Shown here: positions 18,378 to 28,378 of the stretch, in pieces
How positions within the stretch are numbered: position 1 is the stretch's first letter
Layout: each line of letters opens with the position of its first letter
DNA from: Cognatundibacterium luofuense
GTDB taxonomy: Bacteria; Pseudomonadota; Gammaproteobacteria; Burkholderiales; Burkholderiaceae_D
Direction: 5' to 3'
Assembly (NCBI RefSeq): GCF_018139685.1
Contig: NZ_JAGSPN010000019.1
Location: 1-64,000, forward strand
DNA: 64,000 nt
Made by a program: the position numbers and the translations under genes
The notes under the pieces: model-generated
Seen by the model: only the letters and a program-made list of their open reading frames with translations
Databases searched by the model: none
What the model was told of the DNA's origin: nothing

Positions 18378-19697
18378 TTATTCCTCCACTGCAGCCAGTA
18401 CGCCAACGGTGCGCTGAGACTGGCGGAACAATTTCGCCGCAACGCGCTGAATATCGGCCGGTGTGACTTTTTTCATGTCAGCCGGTGCTTCAAACAGTTT
18501 CCGGTAATCACCGAAAAAGACTTCGTAATCGCCGAGTAATGCGGCTTTACCGTTAATGGTTTCCTGCTGACGATACAAATCAATCAGACGCTGATTTTTC
18601 ACTTTTTGCAGTTCATCCGCTGTCACGCCTTCTTTCACGACTTTATCCAGCGCTGCCAGTAAAGCCGCTTCCAGCTGAGCCGGTTTTACCGCAATGGCAC
18701 CGACGGCATACACACCGAACAGGGTAGGATCAAAAGAACGACCGTAATCCGCACCTGTAGCAGTTGCCAGACCTTTATCGACCAGCGCCTGATACAAACG
18801 CGAGGTTTTGCCATCGGCAAGAATGGATTTCAGCATCTGCAGTGCGTAGTAATCTTCATTGTTGCTGCGCGGCGCTTTGAAACCGATCAGCAGATTCGGC
18901 GTGGTCGCGGAAGCTTTCTGCACGAAAACGCGACGCTCTCCTTTTTGTTCCGGCTCAATTGTGCGCACCACCGGTGGTAAACCACGCTGCGGCAGACTGC
19001 CGAACACTGTTTCAATTTGTTTGCGGATATCTGCCGTTTTGAAATCCCCGACCACGACTGCGACGGCATTGTTCGGTGAGTAATAGGTACGGAAATACTG
19101 CTCTAAATCCTGCTGGGTCCAGGCTTTGATATCGGACTCATGGCCGATAGTCGGAATGTTATACGGATGCGCGGTAAATGCCGCTGCATAGACCGCCTCA
19201 AACAAAGGACGGAAGTTCGAGTTTTCCAGACCGGTGCTGCGTTCAGACAGTACGACCCCGCGCTCACTTTCAACCATTTTCGGATCAATCGATAAATGGC
19301 CGATCCGGTCACTTTCCAGATCAAAAATCACAGGTAAGGCAGAGGCAGGAAACCAGTCAGTGTAAACGGTCACATCTTTGTTGGTGTAAGCGTTATTCGC
19401 GCCGCCAGCTGCTTCCATGGTACGGTCGAACTGTTTTGGTCCGAATTTTTTCGAACCATTGAACATCATGTGTTCAAAAAAATGCGACAGTCCGGTAATG
19501 CCGGGCACTTCGTTACGCGAACCGACTTTCCAGTAGGTGTACATATTCGCATTCGGAATCGTATGGCTTTCCACCAGAATGAATTTCATGCCATTCGGCA
19601 GACTCAGTTGTGTCACTTCAGCTGCTTGCATAGCACTGGCACCGACGCTCAGTCCGGCCAGCAGCGCTGCTGCCAGCGTTTTTAATTTCCATGTCAT
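18378..19697 (-). CDS. M16-family zinc peptidase, catalytic subunit
   Basis: 439 residues. Signal peptide ends near SAMQAAE. The inverted zinc motif HFFEH is at residues 72-76 and the third ligand Glu152 follows at the standard distance of 76 residues (ESERGVVLSE). It degrades peptides in the periplasm. It is first in an operon with the motif-less partner (2-bp gap). The ATG at 19697 has GGAG upstream. The promoter lies in the 357-bp divergent region shared with the second chemoreceptor. Confidence 0.95.
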   Translation of the reverse strand: MTWKLKTLAAALLAGLSVGASAMQAAEVTQLSLPNGMKFILVESHTIPNANMYTYWKVGSRNEVPGITGLSHFFEHMMFNGSKKFGPKQFDRTMEAAGGANNAYTNKDVTVYTDWFPASALPVIFDLESDRIGHLSIDPKMVESERGVVLSERSTGLENSNFRPLFEAVYAAAFTAHPYNIPTIGHESDIKAWTQQDLEQYFRTYYSPNNAVAVVVGDFKTADIRKQIETVFGSLPQRGLPPVVRTIEPEQKGERRVFVQKASATTPNLLIGFKAPRSNNEDYYALQMLKSILADGKTSRLYQALVDKGLATATGADYGRSFDPTLFGVYAVGAIAVKPAQLEAALLAALDKVVKEGVTADELQKVKNQRLIDLYRQQETINGKAALLGDYEVFFGDYRKLFEAPADMKKVTPADIQRVAAKLFRQSQRTVGVLAAVEE

Positions 19698-20054
19698 AGA
19701 GATCTCCGTCGCAAAAACGTGGTTTGTACTTGTAGGATGTGCTGTAGCGAAAGGATTTTCTCAGGGCCACAATGATGCGTAACTGGTCTGCACCAGCCAC
19801 CGCAATCCTGTTACCTTTCCCTGCACATCCGTGCATTACGGCTTGCGTAGACCATGCAGCACAAACATCAGTTCCCCGCTGGCTTAAAGCTTTTTTACGA
19901 TCGTTGTATTCAGAGCGTGCCGGATGTTGCTGAAAATCAGCTTTTGTTCGCCAACTACCTATGGCACGGGTAATATGGGTACATTCTGTTGTTATAACGC
20001 CGATTAATGCACAGTAACGGTGCTTCCGGTGTTTGAACTGGTATTGGACTCTGA
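19698..20054. other. Divergent intergenic region, M16 operon / chemoreceptor
   Basis: 357 bp holding the promoters for both flanking genes. No RNA gene, repeat or clear operator was recognised. A sequence GCCGATTA at 19999-20006 resembles the -10 of flagellar sigma-28 promoters, but no matching -35 is in place. Confidence 0.4.
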
Positions 20055-22019
20055 ATGATGGCAACAACTCTGCGAACACGTTTTCAACGATACGGCCTGC
20101 GCGGCAAGATGCTGGCAGCTGTGCTGGCAATGGTAATTCTGGGCTTTTCAATCACGATTTTCGTACTGAGCATGCAGGCTGCACGTATGCAGTCCGCCAC
20201 CTCAGATCAGTACGCAACTGAACTGGCACGCAATAACGCAAGCCAGATCAGTGAAAAACTGAATCAGGCGCTGTATGCCGGCCGTCATTTGGCCGCAGAA
20301 TTGCTGGGTCTTAAACAGCGCCAGATGGCGAGCCGTGAAGTGGCTGACCAGTTAATACGCAGCGTACTCGAAGCACACCCGGAATTTACCGGCATCGGCA
20401 CTGTGTGGGAAGCAAATGCTTTCGACGGCAAAGACAGTGAATATGCGGGCAAACCCGGACACGATGCCAGCGGACGCTATATTCCTTACTGGAACCGTGG
20501 TAACGGCACGGTGCAGGTGGAAGCACTGACCGACTATGAAAAAGAAGGTGCCGGCGACTACTATCTGGTGCCAAAGAAGACGGGTCAGGAATTCCTGATG
20601 GAACCTTACTTCTACAAAATTGCCGGTAAAGACGTGTTTATGACTACGATTGCGATTCCGGTCAAAGATCAGGGCAAGGTCATCGGCGCAGTCACTGTCG
20701 ACTTGCCGGTTGCCAGTTTTCAGGACAGTGTCAGCAAAATCCGCCCTTATGAAACCGGCTATGCAACACTGAGCTCGCATCTGGGTGTGATTATCGGTAC
20801 CGCCGACAGCTCGCTGGTCGGTAAGAAACTCAGCGAGCAATCCGGTAATCAGGCATTGTCGGATGCCATCCTGCAGGGCAAAGATTACGATGATGATGTG
20901 TACGACAGCCAGCTTGATACTACACTTTCTCGCATTTATGTGCCGGTAAAAGTTGGTAACACCACCACACCATGGTCATTCGGCATCAGCGTACCGGAAG
21001 ATAAAATTCTGACCGGGGTCAGTCAGCTGCGCCGCCTTTCTCTGCTGATAGGACTGATCAGCGTTGCGGTGGTATCTGCCATGCTGCTGGCGGTGATTAA
21101 CCGTCTGGTACTGCGCCCGCTGGGTGGCGAGCCGGAAGTTGCTGCAGCAATCGCGCATCAGGTTGCACAGGGAGACCTGACGACGGTGGTAAAACTGCGC
21201 TCCGGTGACAGTCACAGCCTGATGGCGGCACTGGCCAGCATGCAGCAGCAATTGCGGCAAATGGTCGCGGAAATCCGTGACAGTAGTGAATTTGTCTCGG
21301 ACGCTTCCGGCGAAATTGCCAAAGGTAATCTGGATTTATCTCAGCGCACTGAAAATCAGGCGGCTTCGCTGGCAGAGACCGCCGCCAGCGTCGAACGCAT
21401 GCATGACACGGTGCGTACGAATGCGGAACATGCAGAGAAAGCACGTGAGCTCAGCGTATCTGCTGCCGGCACTGCCCGTCAGGGTGGTCAGGAAGTACAG
21501 AAAGTGGTGCAGAGCATGGATGCGATCACGACTGAATCGCGCCGGATGGCAGATATCATCACAACGATTGAAGGCATTGCTTTCCAGACCAATATTCTGG
21601 CGCTGAATGCTGCAGTGGAAGCTGCACGGGCCGGAGAACAGGGGCGCGGGTTTGCTGTTGTGGCCAGCGAGGTGCGCAATCTGGCGCAGCGCAGTGCACA
21701 GGCTTCCAAAGAAATTAAGGCGCTGATTGACGCGTCGGTACAGAAAGTCAGCCTCGGCAGCGATGCCGTGCATCAGGCCGGCAACACCATGCACGAACTG
21801 CTGAGTACGGTCGAAAATCTGAGTGGCATCATGCAGGAAATTTCCAGTGCTTCACTGGTCCAGCGTGAAGGAATTGCCCGTATTAATCAGGAAATCGGGG
21901 CGATGGATCAGGCTACTCAGCAGAATGCTGCACTGGTGGAAGAGTCAGCCGCCGCTGCCGATTCTCTCAAAGATGAAGCCCACAAGTTGTGGCAGGCACT
22001 GAGTGTATTTAAGACCTGA
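20055..22019 (+). CDS. Methyl-accepting chemotaxis protein with large periplasmic (Cache-type) sensor
   Basis: 654 residues. Helix 1 at about 17-40 (MLAAVLAMVILGFSITIFVL). A periplasmic sensor of about 290 residues carries double-Cache-like features (HPEFTGIGTVWEANAFDGKD, then YYLVPKKTGQEFLMEPY and GAVTVDLPV). Helix 2 is near 330-352, followed by HAMP, the signalling domain and the conserved hairpin [21 protein letters not shown]-like tip (here IEGIAFQTN). The tail ends in SVFKT without a CheR pentapeptide. dCache sensors commonly bind amino acids or organic acids, which would suit the peptidase-rich setting, but the ligand is unknown. Two ATG codons in tandem start the gene. Confidence 0.93.
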   Translation: MMATTLRTRFQRYGLRGKMLAAVLAMVILGFSITIFVLSMQAARMQSATSDQYATELARNNASQISEKLNQALYAGRHLAAELLGLKQRQMASREVADQLIRSVLEAHPEFTGIGTVWEANAFDGKDSEYAGKPGHDASGRYIPYWNRGNGTVQVEALTDYEKEGAGDYYLVPKKTGQEFLMEPYFYKIAGKDVFMTTIAIPVKDQGKVIGAVTVDLPVASFQDSVSKIRPYETGYATLSSHLGVIIGTADSSLVGKKLSEQSGNQALSDAILQGKDYDDDVYDSQLDTTLSRIYVPVKVGNTTTPWSFGISVPEDKILTGVSQLRRLSLLIGLISVAVVSAMLLAVINRLVLRPLGGEPEVAAAIAHQVAQGDLTTVVKLRSGDSHSLMAALASMQQQLRQMVAEIRDSSEFVSDASGEIAKGNLDLSQRTENQAASLAETAASVERMHDTVRTNAEHAEKARELSVSAAGTARQGGQEVQKVVQSMDAITTESRRMADIITTIEGIAFQTNILALNAAVEAARAGEQGRGFAVVASEVRNLAQRSAQASKEIKALIDASVQKVSLGSDAVHQAGNTMHELLSTVENLSGIMQEISSASLVQREGIARINQEIGAMDQATQQNAALVEESAAAADSLKDEAHKLWQALSVFKT

Positions 22020-22389
22020 TTCATATCAGTACGCACCGGCTTTGTGCGAAATCTGCACAAAGCCGGTTTTCAGACAAGGAATGCGGCACAGTTGCAACAC
22101 TCTGCCATTACCAAACTTCATTCTGAATGCAGCCGCCGAATTCCCGCTATCCGGGTGCTTCTTAAAGAGTAAGTACAAACAATCTTCGAAATCTGCCCAC
22201 CTCCATTCCTTCGTGACCAGCACTCTGGCATACATTTTGCTGCGTTGCAGCATATCTCTTTCTGTCAGTTTTTTCTGTCGTGGTAATCTACGCCGCGAAT
22301 TGCACCAATTCACATCATTTTGATATCAGCACTGAAAATATATTTTGCTGGTAAAAGTTGTCCAACAATTATCAAAAACGGAGAGCGGT
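22020..22389. other. Intergenic region before peptide transporter
   Basis: 370 bp. It contains the chemoreceptor terminator (22035-22071) and the leader of the peptide transporter. Nothing else was recognised. Confidence 0.45.
22035..22071 (+). terminator. Terminator after second chemoreceptor
   Basis: Perfect 13-bp stem ACCGGCTTTGTGC/GCACAAAGCCGGT with seven-base loop followed by TTTTC, 15 bp past the stop. Confidence 0.88.
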
Positions 22390-23925
22390 TTGAATAATAT
22401 TCAAAACACGGGGGCAAACACCATTCTCGGCCATCCCGAGAGCTTGTTTGTGCTGTTCTTCACAGAAATGTGGGAACGTTTTTCTTATTACGGTATGCGC
22501 GCGCTGCTGGTTCTGTTTCTGGTCACGGAAGCAGCCAAAGGCGGCTGGGGCTGGACCCGCGCTGATGCAACCAGCCTGTACGGTTCCTACACCATGCTGG
22601 TGTATTTCACCCCGATTCTCGGTGGCTACATCGCTGATAAATTCCTGGGCAGCCGCCGTTCAGTCGTGCTGGGTGGCTTTATCATCGCCGCCGGTCACGC
22701 TTCGTTGTTATTTGAAACTCAGCCTATGTTTTACCTGGGTCTGGGGCTGGTGATTCTCGGTACTGGTTTGTTCAAACCGAATATTTCCGCGATTGTCGGT
22801 CAGTTGTATAACAAAGAAAACGAACACCTGCGCGACTCCGGCTATACCCTGTTCTACATGGGCGTGAACTCCGGTGCGTTCTTCGGCATTCTGCTGTGCG
22901 GCTACATCGGTGAAAAAATTTCCTGGTCGTATGGCTTCGGTCTGGCTGGCTTGTTCATGATGCTGGGTGCAATCCAGTTCTATCTGGGTCAGGGTATTTT
23001 CGGTGACATCGGTCTCAGCAAAGCACAAAAAGCTGCTGCGGCAGTAGAAGTGGCTGTTGAAGAGCCACCACGCCATATCGTGATGGACCGTATCAAAGCC
23101 ATCGGCGTATTCTCTTTCTTCACGATTTTCTTCTGGTTTGCATTTGAACAAGCCGGTGGTTCGATGACGATTTTCGCAGCAGACTACACCGACCGCACTC
23201 TGGTTGGCAGCGTTGGCACCACCTTTAAAATCGTCAACAGCCTGATGACGCTGATCCCGACAGTTATTCTGAGCGCCCTGTTGCTGAAGTTATTCTTCAA
23301 CACAGCGAAGCGTTACCTGATGTCGAATATCCTGCTGGTGATTTGTATCGGTGTGATCTGGGCGCTGGTAATCTGGATGATCAAACGTGAATTTGATCTG
23401 TCCCAGTCTGAAGTACCAGCCACCTGGTTCGGCGTGCTGAATTCCTTCTTCCTGGTGATTCTGGCGCCGATGTTCTCCAAAATGTGGGACAAATACTGGG
23501 ATCCTAGCGGTCCTGTGAAGTTCGGTACCGGTCTGATTCTGCTGGGCCTGGGCTTTGCAGCACTGGCTTACGGCTCTTCGTCGATTCCTGCTGGTGCGAA
23601 AACCGCATCGGTCAGCATGATTTTCCTGATCCTGGCTTATTTCTTCCACACCATGGGCGAGCTGTGCCTGTCGCCGGTTGGTCTGTCTTACATCAGTAAG
23701 CTGGCACCACCACGCTTGCTGGGTCTGATGTTTGGTCTGTGGTTCCTGAATACAGCGGTTGCGAATAAGCTGGCCGGCCTGACAGGTAGCTATATCGATG
23801 AAATTTCTAAAACCTACTCGATGTCGACATTCTTCCTGATCTTCACAATCATTCCGATTACTGCCGGTCTGATTCTGATGATGCTGAATAAATGGATGGC
23901 GAAAAAGATGCACGGCATTCATTAA
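22390..23925 (+). CDS. POT/PTR2-family proton-dependent oligopeptide transporter
   Basis: 511 residues, about 12-14 membrane segments, proton-coupled uptake of di- and tripeptides across the inner membrane. The PTR2 signature is FFTEMWERFSYYGMRALLVLFL near the N-terminus. FYMGVNSGAFFG and the region around GELCLSPVGLS also fit. The start is taken as TTG at 22390, preceded by GGAGAG. The frame extends upstream to 22345 but has no better site. It supplies the import step for peptides made by the exported peptidases nearby. Confidence 0.93.
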   Translation: MNNIQNTGANTILGHPESLFVLFFTEMWERFSYYGMRALLVLFLVTEAAKGGWGWTRADATSLYGSYTMLVYFTPILGGYIADKFLGSRRSVVLGGFIIAAGHASLLFETQPMFYLGLGLVILGTGLFKPNISAIVGQLYNKENEHLRDSGYTLFYMGVNSGAFFGILLCGYIGEKISWSYGFGLAGLFMMLGAIQFYLGQGIFGDIGLSKAQKAAAAVEVAVEEPPRHIVMDRIKAIGVFSFFTIFFWFAFEQAGGSMTIFAADYTDRTLVGSVGTTFKIVNSLMTLIPTVILSALLLKLFFNTAKRYLMSNILLVICIGVIWALVIWMIKREFDLSQSEVPATWFGVLNSFFLVILAPMFSKMWDKYWDPSGPVKFGTGLILLGLGFAALAYGSSSIPAGAKTASVSMIFLILAYFFHTMGELCLSPVGLSYISKLAPPRLLGLMFGLWFLNTAVANKLAGLTGSYIDEISKTYSMSTFFLIFTIIPITAGLILMMLNKWMAKKMHGIH

Positions 23926-23941
23926 TGTTGCCATGCTCAAC

Positions 23942-23977
23942 AAAAAAGCCGCGCTGTGCAAACAGCGCGGCTTTTTT
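23942..23977. terminator. Bidirectional terminator between peptide transporter and thiolase
   Basis: 16-bp perfect stem AAAAAAGCCGCGCTGT/ACAGCGCGGCTTTTTT with a four-base loop. It serves both convergent genes. Confidence 0.93.
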
Positions 23978-24020
23978 ACTGGTGAAAACAAGCATCAGCA
24001 GATGCTTGTTTCAGGCTGAA

Positions 24021-25199
24021 TTACGGACGCTCAATAGCCAGCGCAACGCCCATACCGCCACCGATACACAGACTTGCCAGACCTTTCTTGGCATCGCGAC
24101 GTATCATTTCATGGATCAGGGTCACCAGAATACGGCAGCCGGACGCACCAATAGGATGGCCGATTGCAATCGCACCACCATTCACGTTGATTTTGGAAGT
24201 ATCCCAGCCCATTTCTTTGTTCACACCGATCGCCTGCGCAGCAAACGCTTCATTGATTTCCATCAGATCCACTTCTTCGTGCGTCCAGCCGGCTTTTTGC
24301 AGGCAGCGCTTGACTGCAGGAACAGGGCCCATACCCATAATAGTCGGATCGATACCGGCAGATGCATAAGCCTTGATACGTGCCAGTACCGGCAAACCCA
24401 GTTCCTGTGCTTTTTGCGCCGACATCATGATCACGGCTGCAGCACCGTCATTGATACCGGAAGCATTACCAGCGGTGACTGTGCCAGCCTTGTCAAATGC
24501 CGGACGCAGTGTGTTCAGCGCATCGATTGTGACACCCGGCTTAATGAATTCGTCAGTATCAAATACGATCGTGCCTTTTTTGCTGGCAATTTCTACCGGA
24601 ATGATTTCATCTTTGAATTTACCGGCTACCTGAGCAGCTTCGGCTTTATTTTGCGAAGCAACGGCAAAAGCATCCTGCTCTTCACGGGTTACACCATATT
24701 TTTTCGCGACGTTTTCAGCAGTAATACCCATGTGGTACTGATTGTATGCATCCCACAAACCGTCAACGATCATGGTATCGACCAGTTTGGCATCACCCAT
24801 ACGGAAACCGTCACGCGAACCCTGCAGCACGTGCGGCGACGCACTCATATTTTCCTGACCACCTGCAATGATGATGTCCGCATCACCGGCTTTGATCGCT
24901 TGCGCGGCCAGATGCGTTGCTTTCAGGCCGCTGCCGCAGACTTTGTTGATCGTCATTGCTGGAACGATGTCCGGCAAACCGGCTTTGATCACCGCCTGAC
25001 GTGCCGGATTCTGACCAACACCTGCCGTCAGTACCTGACCCAGCAATACTTCGCTGATTTGTTCGCCTTGCAGGCCTGTTTTGGCCAGCAATGCTTTGAT
25101 TACCGTTGCTCCCAGCTCTGCAGCAGGCACTTTTGCCAGCGATCCACCAAATTTACCCACTGCGGTACGTCCGGCTGCCACAATCACCACGTCTTGCAT
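24021..25199 (-). CDS. phaA: Acetyl-CoA acetyltransferase (thiolase)
   Basis: 392 residues. It condenses two acetyl-CoA to acetoacetyl-CoA, the first step of polyhydroxybutyrate synthesis, or runs in reverse. The acyl-accepting Cys lies in [10 protein letters not shown] (about residue 88), the catalytic His in [16 protein letters not shown] and the second Cys in CIGGGMG near the end. The start is set at 25199 because the GGAG box is optimally spaced from it; the ATG at 25205 is too close. It lies next to a phasin gene on the same strand, supporting a PHB role. The symbol is given on that context. No phaB or phaC is in the window. Confidence 0.93.
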   Translation of the reverse strand: MQDVVIVAAGRTAVGKFGGSLAKVPAAELGATVIKALLAKTGLQGEQISEVLLGQVLTAGVGQNPARQAVIKAGLPDIVPAMTINKVCGSGLKATHLAAQAIKAGDADIIIAGGQENMSASPHVLQGSRDGFRMGDAKLVDTMIVDGLWDAYNQYHMGITAENVAKKYGVTREEQDAFAVASQNKAEAAQVAGKFKDEIIPVEIASKKGTIVFDTDEFIKPGVTIDALNTLRPAFDKAGTVTAGNASGINDGAAAVIMMSAQKAQELGLPVLARIKAYASAGIDPTIMGMGPVPAVKRCLQKAGWTHEEVDLMEINEAFAAQAIGVNKEMGWDTSKINVNGGAIAIGHPIGASGCRILVTLIHEMIRRDAKKGLASLCIGGGMGVALAIERP

Positions 25200-25301
25200 T
25201 TGCATTCTCCTGTGAAAACAAGTTGGCTGAAAATTTCAATTCGACAATTGTACGCTGAAGCAGTATTGCACAGCGTCATGACATCAAAATACGTGTGGAA
25301 A

Positions 25302-25336
25302 CAAAAAAAGCCCCCGGGGGAGTCGGGGGCTTTTGA
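25302..25336 (-). terminator. Terminator after phasin gene
   Basis: Stem AAAAGCCCCCG/CGGGGGCTTTT. Read on the minus strand it ends in a T run, 19 bp past the phasin stop. Confidence 0.88.
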
Positions 25337-25354
25337 AAACAACGAACACTCAGC

Positions 25355-25915
25355 TTACTTCTTTTTTGCAGTTGCTTTTTCAGCAGCCTGTGTGAATTGC
25401 TGTGTTGCTTTGTTCAGATTGTCTTCCAGTGTTTGCTGCGCTTGTTTCGCTGTTTTGCTCAGTTGTTCGTAACCGGCATTGATATTGCCAACAACAGTTT
25501 TCAGTGCAACAACAGCCTGCTCAGAACCAGCTGGCGCGTTTTTTGTTACTTCATCGATCAGACCGATTACTTTGGTATTAGTATCAGCGATGTGTGTTTC
25601 AACAGCTTTAGTGAACTCCTGTTGTGTCGCTGTTGCGATACTTGTCAGGTGACGGCTGTAAGCCAGCACTTTTTCAGCAGCAGGCTGTACCTGTGCAGAT
25701 GTCAGGTTGAAAAACTCTTGCGGATCTTTTGCGTTCAGCAATTGTTTTGCTGCTGCAGTGCTTTCTTCCAGACTGGCTTTGGCTGCGTTCACATTCAGTG
25801 TCATCAGTTGTTCCAGACCTTCGAATGCTTTTTTGTTCAGTGCTGCTACTGAAGCGAACTGAGCTTCCAGATTAGCTTTGGTTGCAGCGATAAATTGTTC
25901 TGGGGTAGTAGTCAT
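25355..25915 (-). CDS. phaP: Phasin (polyhydroxyalkanoate granule-associated protein)
   Basis: 186 residues from the ATG at 25915, with CGGAG upstream. The longer frame to 25981 adds an unlikely leader. It is all-helical, rich in Ala/Gln/Lys/Glu, with no signal peptide. It begins MTTTPEQFIAATKANLEAQF and carries the phasin pattern AALNKKAFEGLEQLMTLNVNAAKASLEE. It coats PHA granules and controls their size. It has its own terminator and a separate promoter in the AT-rich region 25981-26100, so it can be expressed far more strongly than the thiolase downstream. Confidence 0.93.
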   Translation of the reverse strand: MTTTPEQFIAATKANLEAQFASVAALNKKAFEGLEQLMTLNVNAAKASLEESTAAAKQLLNAKDPQEFFNLTSAQVQPAAEKVLAYSRHLTSIATATQQEFTKAVETHIADTNTKVIGLIDEVTKNAPAGSEQAVVALKTVVGNINAGYEQLSKTAKQAQQTLEDNLNKATQQFTQAAEKATAKKK

Positions 25916-26134
25916 GGTTTTCTCCGTCGGTGAGATTGCAAAAGTAGCAGCGACATCCGTGAAGCCCTTCTTATGACGCACCGCAACAATCCGGATTCTA
26001 CGCTCCCTTTTTTTTCCAGGTCAAGCACTTTTTGTGCATCGCAACAAAATGATATAAATGTTATTGCTTATGATTTTTGCAAATTCATTTGAAATCATTG
26101 ACTTATGCCTTATTTCACAAAAATTTCTGCTGAA

Positions 26135-26635
26135 TTATTCAGCAAACAACTGTTGGTTAGATGCTTCAAATTTAAGCAAAAATGCTTTATTTTCCAGCCC
26201 GCCGGCATAGCCGGTTAAACGCCCGTCCGATGCAATCACCCGGTGACAAGGCAACAGAATAGAAAACGGATTTCTGCCGTTAGCAGCGCCAACCGCACGC
26301 ACAGCCTTCGGGTTCGCGAGTTTTTCAGCTAACCCCGCATAGGATAAGGTTTTGCCATAGGGAATTTCTGCCAGTAAACGCCATACCTGCTGCTGAAACA
26401 CCGTACCGGCACTCAGATCAAGCGGTACAGAAAAGCTGCTGCGCTTGCCTGCAAAATATTCCGTCAGTTGTTCTCTGAGCATGCCAAACACCGGCAGGTC
26501 ATCAGCACGTTGCATCTTTGCCATCCCCTGAAAGTGCGCATGGCGCTCAAAAAACACCCCTCCCAGAGCGCGCTCCGTAGCCACCAGTGTCAGCACGCCA
26601 ACGGGGGTGGAAAATTCTGAAAAAAACTTCTGCAT
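26135..26635 (-). CDS. ogt: Methylated-DNA--protein-cysteine methyltransferase
   Basis: 166 residues. It repairs O6-methylguanine in one suicidal transfer. The acceptor is Cys130 in the signature LLPCHRVIASDG. The preceding helix-turn-helix (GKTLSYAGLAEKLANPKAVRAVGAANGRNP) binds DNA. It starts 25 bp after the Ada-AlkA stop with AAAGGCAGAG upstream, so it is the second gene of an alkylation-repair operon. It is Ogt-like in size, while the Ada phosphotriester domain sits in the upstream gene. Confidence 0.94.
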   Translation of the reverse strand: MQKFFSEFSTPVGVLTLVATERALGGVFFERHAHFQGMAKMQRADDLPVFGMLREQLTEYFAGKRSSFSVPLDLSAGTVFQQQVWRLLAEIPYGKTLSYAGLAEKLANPKAVRAVGAANGRNPFSILLPCHRVIASDGRLTGYAGGLENKAFLLKFEASNQQLFAE

Positions 26636-26660
26636 GATTGACTCTGCCTTTCACCATTAT

Positions 26661-28184
26661 TCAGCCGAATTGCCACAGCAACATGGCGGCATACGCCCGC
26701 CACGGACGCCAGAGCTCCGCTGCTGCCAGCGTTTGAGCTGCACTGCATTTCGGCACGACTGACTCACTGCCATCCTGTTTCTGCAATTGCGCCAGTGCCT
26801 TCTGTAAGCCGAGATCCCCTTCGGGGAACGCATCGGTAAATCGTAAAGCCCGCATGGCGATGTAATGAGCTGTCCACGGGCCAATTCCGGGTAACTCGCA
26901 CAGTCTTGCTGTACAGGATTCCAGCGTATCTCCCGGCTTGCGTATCAACCCGCCGTCACAGGCAAACTGTGCCAGTGCGATCAGTGTTTGCGCACGTTTG
27001 CCCGGCATCCCCAGTTCAGCAATATCACTGACCGTTAACCCGCAAATGACTTGCGGTGACGGAAATAAAAACTGCGTTTGATGCTGATCCAGCGGCGTCC
27101 CGAAGCGCTGAACCAGTCTGCCGGCAATCGTGGTTGCACCGGCAACGCTGATTTGCTGTCCGAGCACTGCTCTGACCGCCAGCTCAAAATGATCAAAGGC
27201 CCCCGGCACCCGCCATCCCGGGTGCGCACTGACCAGTGATGCGATCAGCGGATCGCTCCCCAGATTGTCTGCAATTTGCAGCGGACTGGCTTCCAGATCA
27301 AATTGTTCGCGGACACGCGCCATCAGCGGGAACAACACCGGAGTCAGGGTATTTGTCACTTCCAGTATCAGTTGCGATTTTGCAGCGTCATGCGTCACAC
27401 CAATGCTGCCATGATGCCCGGCCAGACTGACAGTTCTGCGATATACGCTGCTTTCACCGCTGACCGTCACCATTTCCACACCCGGAATCGCCCTGAATGC
27501 CAGGTAACGGATGACTGCCTCCCAGTCATAAGGCGGACGATAGGCAAGACGCAACACAATACTTTCCGTGCTGTGCTGTCTTGCCCTGCGCACAGACCCC
27601 GGTGTCATCTGATAACGCTCTGCAAATAAAGCATTCAAACGTCGCAAGCTACCGAATCCGGCGGCGAAAGCAATGTCCGTGACCGGCATATCGGTTTCCT
27701 GCAACAGTTTCTTTGCAAACAACAAGCGCTGGGTCTGCGCCAGTTCTACAGGTGATACGCCAAACTCCTGCAATAAAACACGACGGATCTGACGTGAAGA
27801 CAAGCCAGCCTTTGCAGCGTAAGCTTCCAGCGATTGTTGGTTCAAGGCACCTTCCGCGATCTGATGCCAGATCCGGTGCGCCAGATTTTGCTGCAAAGCA
27901 TAAGGAGCCAGCTCGGGACGGCAACGCAGACAGGGGCGAAAACCGGCATGTTCTGCGGCGGCGGCGCTGTTAAAAAAGCGGCATGAAGAAGCACGCGGCG
28001 TTTTGACGCCGCATACCGGACGGCAATAAATGCCGGTAGTCAGTACACCGGTAAAAAAAACGCCGTCGAAACGCCGGTCGCGGGCGCAGAGTGCTTTGTA
28101 GTATTGCTGACCGCGCGCCTGCTCAGGATGCACGCCGTTTTCGGGATGCATTGCAGTTTGGCGGGTCTCCGTTTTTTCATTCAT
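26661..28184 (-). CDS. Ada N-domain / AraC / AlkA fusion: alkylation-response regulator and 3-methyladenine glycosylase
   Basis: 507 residues in three parts. Residues 20-95 are the Ada zinc domain with Cys54, Cys58, Cys85 and Cys88. The spacing 4-27-3 equals that of E. coli Ada, so Cys54 should accept the phosphotriester methyl group. Residues 100-200 hold an AraC-type HTH (GLSSRQIRRVLLQEFGVSP, VTDIAFAAGFGSLRRLNALF). The rest is AlkA: N-terminal fold, helix-hairpin-helix (LCELPGIGPWTAHYIAMRAL) and the catalytic Asp in FPEGDLGLQ. It both senses methyl damage and excises alkylated bases, and probably activates its own operon, which includes ogt. Confidence 0.94.
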   Translation of the reverse strand: MNEKTETRQTAMHPENGVHPEQARGQQYYKALCARDRRFDGVFFTGVLTTGIYCRPVCGVKTPRASSCRFFNSAAAAEHAGFRPCLRCRPELAPYALQQNLAHRIWHQIAEGALNQQSLEAYAAKAGLSSRQIRRVLLQEFGVSPVELAQTQRLLFAKKLLQETDMPVTDIAFAAGFGSLRRLNALFAERYQMTPGSVRRARQHSTESIVLRLAYRPPYDWEAVIRYLAFRAIPGVEMVTVSGESSVYRRTVSLAGHHGSIGVTHDAAKSQLILEVTNTLTPVLFPLMARVREQFDLEASPLQIADNLGSDPLIASLVSAHPGWRVPGAFDHFELAVRAVLGQQISVAGATTIAGRLVQRFGTPLDQHQTQFLFPSPQVICGLTVSDIAELGMPGKRAQTLIALAQFACDGGLIRKPGDTLESCTARLCELPGIGPWTAHYIAMRALRFTDAFPEGDLGLQKALAQLQKQDGSESVVPKCSAAQTLAAAELWRPWRAYAAMLLWQFG

Positions 28185-28378
28185 CGCATTTACTCAAAGT
28201 TCAGCTTGTGAAGTGCAGTCAGATCATCATAACGGCGGAACAGCAACAGGACTCGCCATATTCGGACAAGATGGCAAGTGGCGGGTTCAGGCACAGCAAT
28301 TGTCATGGTCAGTTCACCAGTCCACGGGTTTTGCAGCTTTCGAGTAGACTGCACAGAACTCTGCATCTTACTGACATC

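Noticed and set aside
19999-20006. Sigma-28 flagellar promoter for the second chemoreceptor
   Set aside because: GCCGATTA resembles the -10, but no TAAA-type -35 is at the right distance.
23892-25472. 526-codon open frame on the plus strand
   Set aside because: It lies antisense across the thiolase and phasin genes, is rich in His, Arg, Cys and Phe, and has no domain. It is a shadow of the real minus-strand genes.
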